This document shows, one piece after another, positions 1 through 10,300 of a stretch of 64,000 bases of DNA. The notes under the pieces are model-generated. The model saw nothing but the letters and a program-made list of their open reading frames with translations. It made no database searches and was not told the DNA's origin. Made by a program: the position numbers and the translations under genes. The first letter of the stretch is position 1. Every line of letters begins with the position of its first letter. The DNA comes from Halichondria panicea (lineage: Eukaryota; Porifera; Demospongiae; Suberitida; Halichondriidae), in the NCBI RefSeq assembly GCF_963675165.1, contig NC_087378.1, forward strand, positions 829,001-893,000, given 5' to 3'.

Positions 1-2606
1 AAATTTTGGCTGAAGCAAGACTCAATACCAAAGTCCAAATTCATCCAAGCGATTGGAACAGTAAGAATGTAATATGCAACAGTTTGCCTATTTTGATGTG
101 GAAACAGTATGGGATTGTTCATCCATATAACATTGGCATAAAATATAAGTCCGTTGATTGTACCTGTGCTCACTGTGATGTCCAAAAACTTTATGAAAGC
201 TACCAAGAGAATTCCGAGAATCATAAAAACAATCAATAGAGCAAGAAAACTGTCAACACATTGTTCGCACTTGTTCCCACCCAACTGTAGACTGTAGTTA
301 GCTTGACAACTCCCACACAAAACTCCAACTCGATTCATGCTGCACTGGGTGTCAGGGGATTTCAGGTCGATGGATGTTGTTGAGGTATTGCAGTAGTCAC
401 GTGGGCAGTATCTGTGCCAGTAGTAGACATCAGTGTTGTTTTGCCTTGTGTCCACTCCAACCCACAATGTTCCTTCTCTGATAATGTATCCTGTTCGGTC
501 GAAAATTTCACAAGTCAGATTATTATAATCTCTAAAGTTAACAAGGTTTTCATCACAATTACAATCCTTATTTGCAATGAGCTCAAATCCCAATGGACAC
601 GATTCCAGTTTGATGTTAACATAGACGAGCGTCGTGAGGAGTGCCAAACAGGGATAAAATAAGTTACTTACAAATCTTTTCTCAGGATCACATACTAGCG
701 AGTAGGCATTCCTTATGCTCAATTCCATGTCTTCCTTTTGAAGGCTATCAATGACTGGTTCATTTACCATAAGAGCGACTGTAGCTGTTCTGTTTGTCTC
801 ACTAGACGAAACTGTATAGGTTAAGTTACTGCATTGTGTGTTATCAACGAATTGTGAGCGCTGAGCTTTGTCAAGTGTGCCAGCACTGTCAAGCACATTA
901 GCAAATACAGTGCCCACAACTCTTCCGTAGTTGAATCCGACTAGAACAACTGGAACCTTAAAAATTTCCCCAGGATATCTTGTTTCGTTTAACACAAGGA
1001 AGCTTCGATCGTTGCACTGTGGCTTGTTGTCAAAACAAAAGCAAACACGAGTTGGATCAGATGTTAGCTGAAAATCAAGCGACGAGGAATTGTCAAATTC
1101 AAAAATAGTTTTTTCCCGGTTTACTTCAACAACCGGACATGTTGAAGTGTATGATGACCTGGACAATCCAAAAATACTTGTTCCCCCAAGGTATGCGATG
1201 TTATTGGAGAAAGTAACATTAATGTTGTTTGTCAACAGATCTGTTGAATAGAAGCATGACCTGCTGTTTATTACTACTTCAAATCCTGAAATCGCCAATT
1301 CTAGTGTAACGAGAATTTGAGGTAGAGGAAGTGAAATTGCTGCAACATATATGCCTCCACCATATTCTGTAGCTGTGTTGTTCTCAAACAATGTGTTTGA
1401 TCCTTGATTAAACTTCACTGTTGACTGGTACAAAGCCATACCACATCCTCTTTCAGCTTTGTTGTTTGAGAAGACAGTATTTCTGGACAATTTAAATTTG
1501 CTCTGGTATGCCAAGATTGATGTTCCATTGTTGTAATCGAACGTACAGTCACGAAACACTACCATTTCTTGGAAGTACAAAGACACTCCTGCCACACTGT
1601 TTTGAGTTATGTGACAACCATCCATTTCAATAGCGGAGTTTCTACTCAATGCTGTTTCCAGGAAATTGACACTGACAAATCCAACGCCATTGCTACTGAT
1701 TAGCGAGCTCCAAATTGTCACGGTAGAGCTAAATAAACTGATGCCAATCTCATTGTACATGAAAGCTGAGTTGATAATTGTCACATTTGATACCCCAAAT
1801 ATAAGTAATCCATAATGTTCGGAGTAGGAGACAGTAGTGTTTTCAATTATTACTTCATCATTATAATAAATTGTAATTCCTTGAGGACTTTGAGAAATCA
1901 AAGTATCAGTAATGGCAATGGAGGTAATTCCAAATGTATACAATCCGCCAGAAGGGTATTGTGTGATTGAGCTATTGTATAGAGCTAATGTGTGCTCACC
2001 ATCATGATTTATGTATATAATGAGACCAAAATCTTGGAAATCTGAATCAGGATCATAGTCTGAGTTTCCATGAAAAATGGAGTCGGATATTGTGATATTA
2101 ACACTGATACATGTATTATTAGGACTTGTTCTAACAACTACATTGCCACTGTACAAAACGCACCTGTTGAGAGTGATGCTTCGTAGTAAATAGATTTCAT
2201 CCATAACAAGCACTCCAACTCGTACAAATGTTAGCTTCTCCAACACAATAAACTGTCCAATAAGTATGATTCCATAAGTATCAACGTTGTAAATAACAGT
2301 TCCATTTGGTGAGAGGCTCTCATTATAAGTATGTGGTTGCAAAATAAGTTCGTCTCCCTCTAGTGTCAGGCCATAATTCATGTTGTGAACTCCTCCAAGA
2401 AATATCAGGGTAATATTGGTTTGGTTTGAAAACAGAGAGGAATTCTGAGCATACTGATCCAGAGTGTAGCACGGAGGGGGGCAGGGCTCAGCTGCAGGCA
2501 GGGTAGGAGTCACATAGAAGTCCTCTGCACGGCATGGGGAGAGTATGCAACTACTTATGAGCAGCAAAACAACTAAAAATATATCTTTCACAACTTTGTG
2601 ATGCAT
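1..2606 (-). CDS. Beta-helix / multi-TM membrane protein, copy 1 (C-terminus off the left edge)
   Basis: Single open frame on the minus strand from ATG at 2606 to the window edge, with no stop seen. It is a tandem paralogue of the complete gene at 3046-6606: window base 1 corresponds to base 4013 there, and the length difference is 12 bases, so indels are in frame. The N-terminus (MHHKVVKDIFLVVLLL...CRAEDF) is a signal peptide. A long Asn/Ser/Thr-rich region follows with repeating short hydrophobic strands typical of a right-handed parallel beta-helix, then a Cys-rich stretch leading toward the membrane part, which is cut off. One local difference is a short in-frame insertion near 660-690 (CDPEKRFVSNLF against CDNIF). 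Function is unknown. The architecture suggests a cell-surface protein with an extracellular adhesive or recognition stalk. The gene model is firm; the function is not. Confidence 0.85.
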   Translation of the reverse strand, partial: MHHKVVKDIFLVVLLLISSCILSPCRAEDFYVTPTLPAAEPCPPPCYTLDQYAQNSSLFSNQTNITLIFLGGVHNMNYGLTLEGDELILQPHTYNESLSPNGTVIYNVDTYGIILIGQFIVLEKLTFVRVGVLVMDEIYLLRSITLNRCVLYSGNVVVRTSPNNTCISVNITISDSIFHGNSDYDPDSDFQDFGLIIYINHDGEHTLALYNSSITQYPSGGLYTFGITSIAITDTLISQSPQGITIYYNDEVIIENTTVSYSEHYGLLIFGVSNVTIINSAFMYNEIGISLFSSTVTIWSSLISSNGVGFVSVNFLETALSRNSAIEMDGCHITQNSVAGVSLYFQEMVVFRDCTFDYNNGTSILAYQSKFKLSRNTVFSNNKAERGCGMALYQSTVKFNQGSNTLFENNTATEYGGGIYVAAISLPLPQILVTLELAISGFEVVINSRSCFYSTDLLTNNINVTFSNNIAYLGGTSIFGLSRSSYTSTCPVVEVNREKTIFEFDNSSSLDFQLTSDPTRVCFCFDNKPQCNDRSFLVLNETRYPGEIFKVPVVLVGFNYGRVVGTVFANVLDSAGTLDKAQRSQFVDNTQCSNLTYTVSSSETNRTATVALMVNEPVIDSLQKEDMELSIRNAYSLVCDPEKRFVSNLFYPCLALLTTLVYVNIKLESCPLGFELIANKDCNCDENLVNFRDYNNLTCEIFDRTGYIIREGTLWVGVDTRQNNTDVYYWHRYCPRDYCNTSTTSIDLKSPDTQCSMNRVGVLCGSCQANYSLQLGGNKCEQCVDSFLALLIVFMILGILLVAFIKFLDITVSTGTINGLIFYANVIWMNNPILFPHQNRQTVAYYILTVPIAWMNLDFGIESCFSQN

Positions 2607-3045
2607 TGCAGCTTGTATAATACTTTGCAGACAGAGGTACTGATGTTGTCTTGCTAGGCCGGTGAGCTGACACTGCCACGCCCTCAAATTGGAGTCGATG
2701 GAACGCGCATGCTCAGTTGCTAAAACATGTTAACCATGACTCTGAGTTAACTAACTAACTAACACAAAACACTGATCAATAACACCTTTTTTTGAATATT
2801 GCTTTGTGAATCAACCAAATCAGCTTTTTCGATCTAACTAACTATTGCGTTCTGCAAGGATCGTGTTTTGTTGATCAATCGAAGTTCATTATTATGTTTT
2901 GATGCTTGCAGTAATACGGTAATAGGAAATATCTAGGTGGTAACAGTACATATACATGTATACACAAAACACTAAAGTAATCTAACCATCTAAGGTGCCA
3001 GCGAGTCTAGGTAAATAGTATTTTTATGACAAAAGTTATTTTTAA
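2607..3045. other. Intergenic gap between the two beta-helix paralogues
   Basis: About 440 bases separate the start of copy 1 from the stop of copy 2. Bases 2672-2694 match 6684-6706 upstream of copy 2 exactly (starting actgccacgccctc), so the proximal 5' flank was duplicated with the gene. No other gene or RNA is visible. Confidence 0.7.
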
Positions 3046-6000
3046 TTAATTTAGGAGTGGTTCTCTCAAAGTGGTGTTGAATGCATTATTCAATTCCACA
3101 ACTTGTTTTGTCACAGTCGTATCATTCTGACCGTCTACGATATTTTCTTCCACCAATTCTGACACTTGCAGTTTTCTTTTCTTTAACAAATAGTCCACCA
3201 TTTTCTTGGGTATGACTCGCTTGCAAATGTGAAAGAGCAGAATGCAAATAAATTGGAAGAGAGCAATAGATACGGAGATAGCAATTGCAGGGCTCAACTG
3301 TTCCCCTTGTTGAGCTCGATCGATTGTAAATGATCCTCCAAGCACGATTAAGTTTCCTATGTAAATGCTTTCCATGAATGACAAGAGCCATATTTTATAC
3401 AGCAAGCCAGTCAGTGCACTGTACATTAGAAGGAACACTGATATCAGAATCATGAGTAGTATGTTTGCCAACGGGTTGAATGTCGAGGTTGATGCGAACA
3501 CAATCAATATCACTACGCGAGAGATGAGCAGAATCCCAGTCCATACCTGATGCTGCTTCTTCAATTTGAAAGGGCCGTAGAAAGTATCAAAGAACGGAGT
3601 CAGTGTATTGATCCAACGAAGAGGCCAAAGATTGGATTTACCCTTGAGAAATGGTACTAGCAGGAGCATCAACGTGAAGGGAATCAAAAACAAGAGTAGG
3701 AAAGCAATTGCCAATATTATCAATACAATATGTCCTGATGTCACTCCATACTGTACATTACCATTGAGGGACCAAACTTTGCGAAATGTACCGTTTGAGT
3801 CCGCCACATCAGCACTGATAAAAACATCCGTGATAGCCCTAAACACTTTACCATAAGAGAGCAGGAATAAAGTAGCTAGCACTGCAACAGAATTGTTTCC
3901 AAAGAGCTTAGTGGCTCTGGTTGAATAGTGAGAAACTAGGATGATGATAGCAGCAATACTCCAGATGTAGACAGGAAATACAAATTGTAAGCCACTCTTT
4001 GTAAGTTGATCTAAATTTTGGCTGAAGCAAGACTCAATACCAAAGTCCAAATTAATCCAAGCGATTGGAACAGTAAGAATGTAATATGCAACAGTTTGCC
4101 TATTTTGATGTGGAAACAGTATGGGATTGTTCATCCATATAACATTGGCATAAAATATAAGTCCGTTGATTGTACCTGTGCTCACTGTGATGTCTAAAAA
4201 CTTTATGAAAGCTACCAAGAGAATTCCGAGAATCATAAAAACAATCAATAGAGCAAGAAAACTGTCAACGCATTGTTCGCACTTGTTCCCACCCAACTGT
4301 AGACTGTAGTTAGCTTGACAACTCCCACACAAAACTCCAACTCGATTCATGCTGCACTGGGTGTCAGGGGATTTCAGGTCGATGGATGTTGTTGAGGTAT
4401 TGCAGTAGTCACGTGGGCAGTATCTGTGCCAGTAGTAGACATCAGTGTTGTTTTGCCTTGTGTCCACTCCAACCCACACTGTTCCTTCTCTGATAATATG
4501 TCCTTTTCGATCGTAAATTTCACACGTCAAATTGAGTAGATAGTTAATGAGGTTTCCATCACATTTACACACACCCTTAGTTGCATCGATTTCAAATCCC
4601 AATGGACATGATTCTAGTTTGATGTTAATATAGACGGGTGTCGTCAGAAGTGCCGTACAGGGAGGAAATATGTTATCACATATTGGCGAGTAGGCATTCC
4701 TTATGCTCAACTCTATGTCTTCTTTTTGAACGCTGTCAATGACTTGTTCATTTACCATAAGAGCCACTGTAGCTATTCTGTTTGTCTCACTAGATGAAAC
4801 TGTATAGGTTAAGTTACTGCATTGTGTGATATCAACAAATTGTGAGCGCTGAGCTTTGTCAAGTGTGCCAGCACTGTCAAGTACATTAGCAAATACAGTG
4901 CCCACAACTCTTCCGTAGTTGAATCCGACTAGAACAACTGGAACCTTAAAAATTTCCCCAGGATATCTTGTTTCGTTTAACACAAGGAAGCTTCGATTGC
5001 TGCACTGTGGCTTGTTGTCAAAACAAAAGCAAACACGAGTTGGATCAGATGTTAGCTGGAAATCAAGCGACTCAGAATTATCAAATTCAAAATCAAAAAC
5101 CGGACATGTTGAATTGTATGATGACGTGGACAATCCAAAAATACTCGATCCCCCAAGGTTTGCGTTGTTGTTGAAGAACCTGACACTAGTGTTGGTTGTC
5201 AAATTACCTAGGTCTGTTGAATAAAAGCATGATTTGCTGTTTACTATTCTTTCACTCCCGAAAATTCGCAAGTTTTCCAGTGTAACGAGAAACTGAGGTA
5301 GAGGAAGGGGAATTGCTGCAACATATATGCCTCCACCATATTCTGTAGCTGTATTGTTCTCGAACAATGTGTTTGATCCTTGATTAAACTTCACTGTTGA
5401 TTGGTACAAAGCCATACCACATCCTCTTTCAGCATTGTTGTTTGAGAAGACATTGTCTCTGGACAATTCAAATTTGCTCTGGTATGCAAAGATCGATGTT
5501 CCATTGTTGTAATCGAACGTACAGTCACGAAACAATGCCATTTCTTGAATGTACAAAGATACTCCTGCCACACTGTTCTGAGTTACATTACAACCATCCA
5601 TTTCAACAGAGGAGTTTTTTATACTCATCAGCTCAGTTATACTCATCAGTTCAGAAAAAATATTTTCCGAGGTATTGATAATAACAACTCCAACAGTATT
5701 GCTACTGATTAGCGAGCTCCAAATTGTCATGGTAGAACTAAGTGAACTGATGCCAATCTGATTGTATATGATAGTTGAGTTGACGATTGTCACATTTGAC
5801 CCAAATGTAAGTAATCCAACCTGTTTAGAATGGGATACGGTGGTGTTTTCAATAATTACTTCATCAGCAAACAAAATGTGCATTCCTTGAGGACTTTGAA
5901 AAATCGAAGTGTTAGTAATGGCGATGGAGGAAACTCCAACTGTATACATTCCACCTTCATTGTATTGTGTGATTGAGCTACTGCATAGAGTTAATGCGGA

Positions 6001-6606
6001 TTCACCATCATTATCTATTAAGATACTGAGGCCAAATCCTCCCAAAAGTGTATAATCTCCATAAAATATGGAGTCGGATATTATTATATTAGCTTTGATG
6101 TTATCAGCTACATGGAGTTGAACAGTTAGGCTGCTAGAGTACAAAACAGACCTGTAGAGGGTGATGCTCCGGATGCGTAGTGAATTGAACAAATTCGTAA
6201 GACCCATTGCAACTCGTTCAAATGTTAGGCTCTTCAAAACAATAAGCTGTCCAATAATTCCAATTTTATGATTAATATCGACGTTGTAGATAACAGTTTC
6301 AGTTGGTGAACGTGAAAGGCTCTCATTATGTGCTTGCAAAATAAGTTCGTCCCCGAGTATTGTCAGGTCATAATTCATTCTGTGAACTCCTCTAAGAAAT
6401 ATCAGGGTAATGTTGGCGGTTTGGTCTGCAACAAATGTACGGTCTTGAGCATACTGATCCAGGGTGAAGCAAGGAAAGGGGCAGGGCTCAGGTGCAGGCA
6501 GGGTAGGAGTCACATAGAAGTCCTCTGCACGGCATGGGGAGAGTATGCAACTACTTATGAGCAGCAAAATAACTAAAAATATATCTTTCTTGGCTTTGCG
6601 ATTCAT
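3046..6606 (-). CDS. Beta-helix / Cys-rich / multi-TM membrane protein, copy 2 (complete, 1186 aa)
   Basis: Intronless frame of 1186 residues. Residues 1-27 form a signal peptide (IFLVILLLISSCILSP). Residues about 70-470 are a beta-helix-like region with many short hydrophobic strands and N-glycosylation sequons (NTSIFQ, NNGTS, NNTAT). Residues about 500-780 are Cys-rich, ending in LCGSCQANYSLQLGG and CEQC. From about residue 780 to 1120 there are about ten hydrophobic segments, beginning FLALLIVFMILGILLVAF. The cytoplasmic tail is short. This layout, with PMP/beta-helix-like repeats ahead of a multi-TM block, resembles a family I associate with sponges and other early animals that has no assigned function. 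Its start lies only 187 bases from the FIP200 start on the opposite strand, so the two share an intergenic promoter region. A receptor or adhesion role is inference. Confidence 0.85.
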   Translation of the reverse strand: MNRKAKKDIFLVILLLISSCILSPCRAEDFYVTPTLPAPEPCPFPCFTLDQYAQDRTFVADQTANITLIFLRGVHRMNYDLTILGDELILQAHNESLSRSPTETVIYNVDINHKIGIIGQLIVLKSLTFERVAMGLTNLFNSLRIRSITLYRSVLYSSSLTVQLHVADNIKANIIISDSIFYGDYTLLGGFGLSILIDNDGESALTLCSSSITQYNEGGMYTVGVSSIAITNTSIFQSPQGMHILFADEVIIENTTVSHSKQVGLLTFGSNVTIVNSTIIYNQIGISSLSSTMTIWSSLISSNTVGVVIINTSENIFSELMSITELMSIKNSSVEMDGCNVTQNSVAGVSLYIQEMALFRDCTFDYNNGTSIFAYQSKFELSRDNVFSNNNAERGCGMALYQSTVKFNQGSNTLFENNTATEYGGGIYVAAIPLPLPQFLVTLENLRIFGSERIVNSKSCFYSTDLGNLTTNTSVRFFNNNANLGGSSIFGLSTSSYNSTCPVFDFEFDNSESLDFQLTSDPTRVCFCFDNKPQCSNRSFLVLNETRYPGEIFKVPVVLVGFNYGRVVGTVFANVLDSAGTLDKAQRSQFVDITQCSNLTYTVSSSETNRIATVALMVNEQVIDSVQKEDIELSIRNAYSPICDNIFPPCTALLTTPVYINIKLESCPLGFEIDATKGVCKCDGNLINYLLNLTCEIYDRKGHIIREGTVWVGVDTRQNNTDVYYWHRYCPRDYCNTSTTSIDLKSPDTQCSMNRVGVLCGSCQANYSLQLGGNKCEQCVDSFLALLIVFMILGILLVAFIKFLDITVSTGTINGLIFYANVIWMNNPILFPHQNRQTVAYYILTVPIAWINLDFGIESCFSQNLDQLTKSGLQFVFPVYIWSIAAIIILVSHYSTRATKLFGNNSVAVLATLFLLSYGKVFRAITDVFISADVADSNGTFRKVWSLNGNVQYGVTSGHIVLIILAIAFLLLFLIPFTLMLLLVPFLKGKSNLWPLRWINTLTPFFDTFYGPFKLKKQHQVWTGILLISRVVILIVFASTSTFNPLANILLMILISVFLLMYSALTGLLYKIWLLSFMESIYIGNLIVLGGSFTIDRAQQGEQLSPAIAISVSIALFQFICILLFHICKRVIPKKMVDYLLKKRKLQVSELVEENIVDGQNDTTVTKQVVELNNAFNTTLREPLLN

Positions 6607-6793
6607 AGCTTTTAGCTTGGTTAGTTGAGCCAGTTGAGTAGTCTTGAATCAATTCCAGAGGCTGCATGCAATACATGGCCAGGACTGCCACGCCCTCAAA
6701 TTGGAGGTGGTGTTTGGCACCAAAGCTGACGCAGCAGAAGGTCAGCACAGTCATGAATTCATGAGCTTGCTTGAAGAGACACTAGCTACAGAC
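6607..6793. promoter_or_regulatory. Compact bidirectional promoter region
   Basis: 187 bases lie between the ATG of the minus-strand beta-helix gene (6606) and the preferred ATG of FIP200 on the plus strand (6794). Both 5' ends must use this interval or lie within the neighbouring gene. A 23-base piece (6684-6706) also occurs upstream of copy 1 at 2672-2694, so it may be a conserved promoter element. No TATA box is obvious. Confidence 0.5.
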
Positions 6794-7324
6794 ATGCTGA
6801 GACCGTTTCAAGTTAACGTGGGTAAATTCCTAAACTTGGATAGAGACATCCTACCTACAGCAAAGTGAGTTGAAACCTAAATGTACAGCTAGCTAACCAG
6901 AATGTAGTCTAGTAAAATGTATTGTATGTGGCTCAGTACTATTATTAATATCACCACTAAACAAAGGCTCTGTGTGATCGTGCAGGGTGTCTGAGCTATG
7001 TGCGGTGGTAGAGGCTGTGAGTGGTGAGGACGCTAGTAGTCAGGTGTTGCTAGCGTCTGATGGACGACAGATGAACCCCTCAGAGCACATCGGAGCTTAC
7101 GCAATCACAGTGTGTTTAATTAATGTGTTTATGAATTATTGGTGTAATAGTACATTGCTGAAAACATTGTGGTATATCATCTATTTTGTCATTTGTCATA
7201 TTTTTCAGGAAAGCCAACCAGTGTATGTGTTCTATCGGAGTCACCTGATGTCACCTGATCCTCCTCTCGTCCCCACCATCCTACCCCATCGTGAGTACCA
7301 TCATTAGTAACTGCATCTGCATCT

Positions 7325-7365
<41 letters not shown>

Positions 7366-10300
7366 AATTGCCCCTGTAGGAGGAGAGCTGCAACAACACC
7401 TTGAGCTATTGAAGCTGAAACCATCACCAGCACTCTTCAAGAGACAAGTGGCTCTGGCAAAGGTTAGATCATTGTTGCTGATAAGATTAGTGATGAGGTT
7501 AGGTTGATTTCACTCTGTTGATGTACCGTATAGCGGGTAATTTTCGGGGGACAAAATATTCGTGGTTCAGCAATATTGAGACATTTTGTGGGCAATATTT
7601 TCGTGGTTGCTGCTTGGATTGTAGGTAAAGGTAGGCAAGGTCGCTTCATTCGTGGGTAAAATATTCGTGGTCAGACCTCCAACCACGAAAACCACGAATA
7701 TTTTGCCCCCACGAAAATTACCTGCTATACGGTAATACATTATTAATAGCCTTAAATTACGCAGTGCTTTTTATTACCGTTCTGTGTCTGTGTGATGCTA
7801 GTTTCATCCTAGCTAGATTTGTTGTCCCTAGAAACATACTACCAATCCACTAGGATCATATTTTGTGATCCCCCCCCAGAGGCTGAGTGAGTATTCTGCT
7901 CTGGTGGGCCGTGTCTGTGGTCAGCTGGCGGAGGAGTACCAACTACAAGTCAGCGGCTGGAGGACTGTTCTCAGCAACTGCACCTCCATCATCAAGTAAG
8001 ACTAGTGTGTGTGTGTGTATTAGTGGAGCTTTAATTGCTTCATAATTGTCAATTACCCTTTTGAATTATACACAATTATGGTCTCAGCTATTCAGATATA
8101 GCAGTATCAAATGTATGTGTATTAATATACGCTGTCCATATTGTGTTTTGATAATTGTGTGTGTTATAATGGATATGGGACGTTGTTGTTTGTTATGTAG
8201 GATGTACCAGAAACACAAGACACTGTTCACGAAGTCAGTGGAAGGATTTAACCAGGCCAAACCCCAATTCTGGACATTGCTACAAGAGTGAGAACTATGG
8301 ACTACCCAAGCCTCCTATTTTACCTCAGTTTGTTACAGGTTCCCATCTCACTTGAAGCTACTGCAACAGTTACCTGTTCCCAGTGCACTATCTAAGGAAG
8401 CCACACCCACTTCTCTGTACGACTGGATCAGTACACATGTGAGAGTCTACCCTCCACCACTATTACATCTTGGATGATAACACTCACACACACTTTGTAG
8501 GATGAGAAGAATAGTTTACAAGACCTGGGAGCAGAGTGTCAACGTTCCCTCTCCAAGGTAAAGCATACAGCTTGAATCGCGGCCTGTCATAAACATCACC
8601 ACTTTTATTAGGTTGACAGTGACCGGATTGACTCAACTCTCAAATCATCAGAACTGATTCTCTGTAGGTTGCTTCCAATCAGTGTCGATCTGTATCAGCG
8701 TCTTAATTAACTCATTGCAGCTGGTGCTGACTCGCTGCTTGTTCAAGAAGATGAGTTGACTGAGAAGATAGCTCACCTCCGATCACTGGCTGAGGATGCC
8801 ACAGTCAAAGTCGACACCCAGATGAGACTTTCTCAGGTCTGCGCACGTGTGTGTGTGTATAGTAGCTGTACACATCAAGTGATTAGTCATGACTTCACAG
8901 AGAGACATAATTTTTCTGTGCTGATAATTTATAAATATCTTAATTGGTACACTATAGGAGGACCCTCTTGAATGCTGTAGTTAGGCTAAAAACTCATTCT
9001 GTTTTGATATTTACATCTTAATTTCCGTTGATTTGAGTGAATGAACTGTTCCCCTGTTTTGCAGAATATCCTATCTACGAGTGAGAGAGCCCTACGTAGT
9101 GGAGATGCTGGCACCATTGCTGACCTAGTCCTCAGTCATCACAAGTCCCTCGAACTAATGGCCAGCTATTGTCAACAGTTAGAAGCATCCGGACGAGAGA
9201 TGGAAAGAAGCAAGATCGCTCTCACTAGGCACATTCATACCAAGCTCAAGGAAGTCACTCAGCTACAGAAGAGAGTTGCTGACAGTAACAATCAACTGTT
9301 GATGTTTCATGAACATGTCAAGTTAGCTAAGAAGAGGTTTGAGATTCTAGAGCAAGTGTGTACTGCACCTGACATCCTTGGAAATGTCCTGTCTGAAGTG
9401 GAGAGAAGGCGATACTACAACTCTTCTCTTGAGAAGGTGAGAATCATTAAATTTATATTCTAAGCTGCTTTCTATATAAAATTAAGATTCTTTTGCTATC
9501 TCCTCACACCACTATAATTATTGTCTAGTCATGAGAACTGTGTTTTTTGTCCTGACAGAAAACTGGAGAGGTGAGTCAGCTCCTGAGAAGGGCCAGAGAA
9601 GAGGAGAAGCTATTGAGACGGAGCTTTGCGGGGAACTATGGTCAACACTTCATCCTCACACTCTTCCCTGAGCTACAAGACAGGGTCCCTAATATAACAG
9701 TATGTACCCCAGTGCTCTTAGAGGTGTTACTAACAACGCCCCTATTGCAGGTACACCTCCCGGAGTCGTTGCTGAAGTCTTCACTATCAGCTGACAAAGA
9801 CCTGGAGAATATCAGACATCTCCTCCCTGAGAATGCAAGGTATGTTAATTGTTCAGTTTGTCAATAATTAAGCCCTAGGTGGTATTGATAAGAACTTGAT
9901 AAGAGTGAATAGGCTATAATTTAGGTAAAGGCAACTTGTTAGAACCTGTATGATACGAAATGCTCTATGCACGTGATTCCATCTTTCTAATTGCAGATCG
10001 TCGACCATGGACCTGAACTGTACTTCCATCAAGCTACTGTCCACTCCTCTAGTCATGAGTGACATGGAACTGAATGCTACAGAGCTGAGCTTACAAATAG
10101 ACTCAACTGATTCGCCACTCTCCATTAGCAAAGTTACCACAGCCGAGACTGATACTCAAACAGATGAACAACTTGGGGGGGATGATAAGCAAAAATTGCA
10201 CGAGCAATTGGAATCCATTACTCACAAAATTCACTTAAATAGAGAGCAGTATACGACAGAAAAAGAGCAATTTGAAACATCTCTTTATGAAGAACGTATC

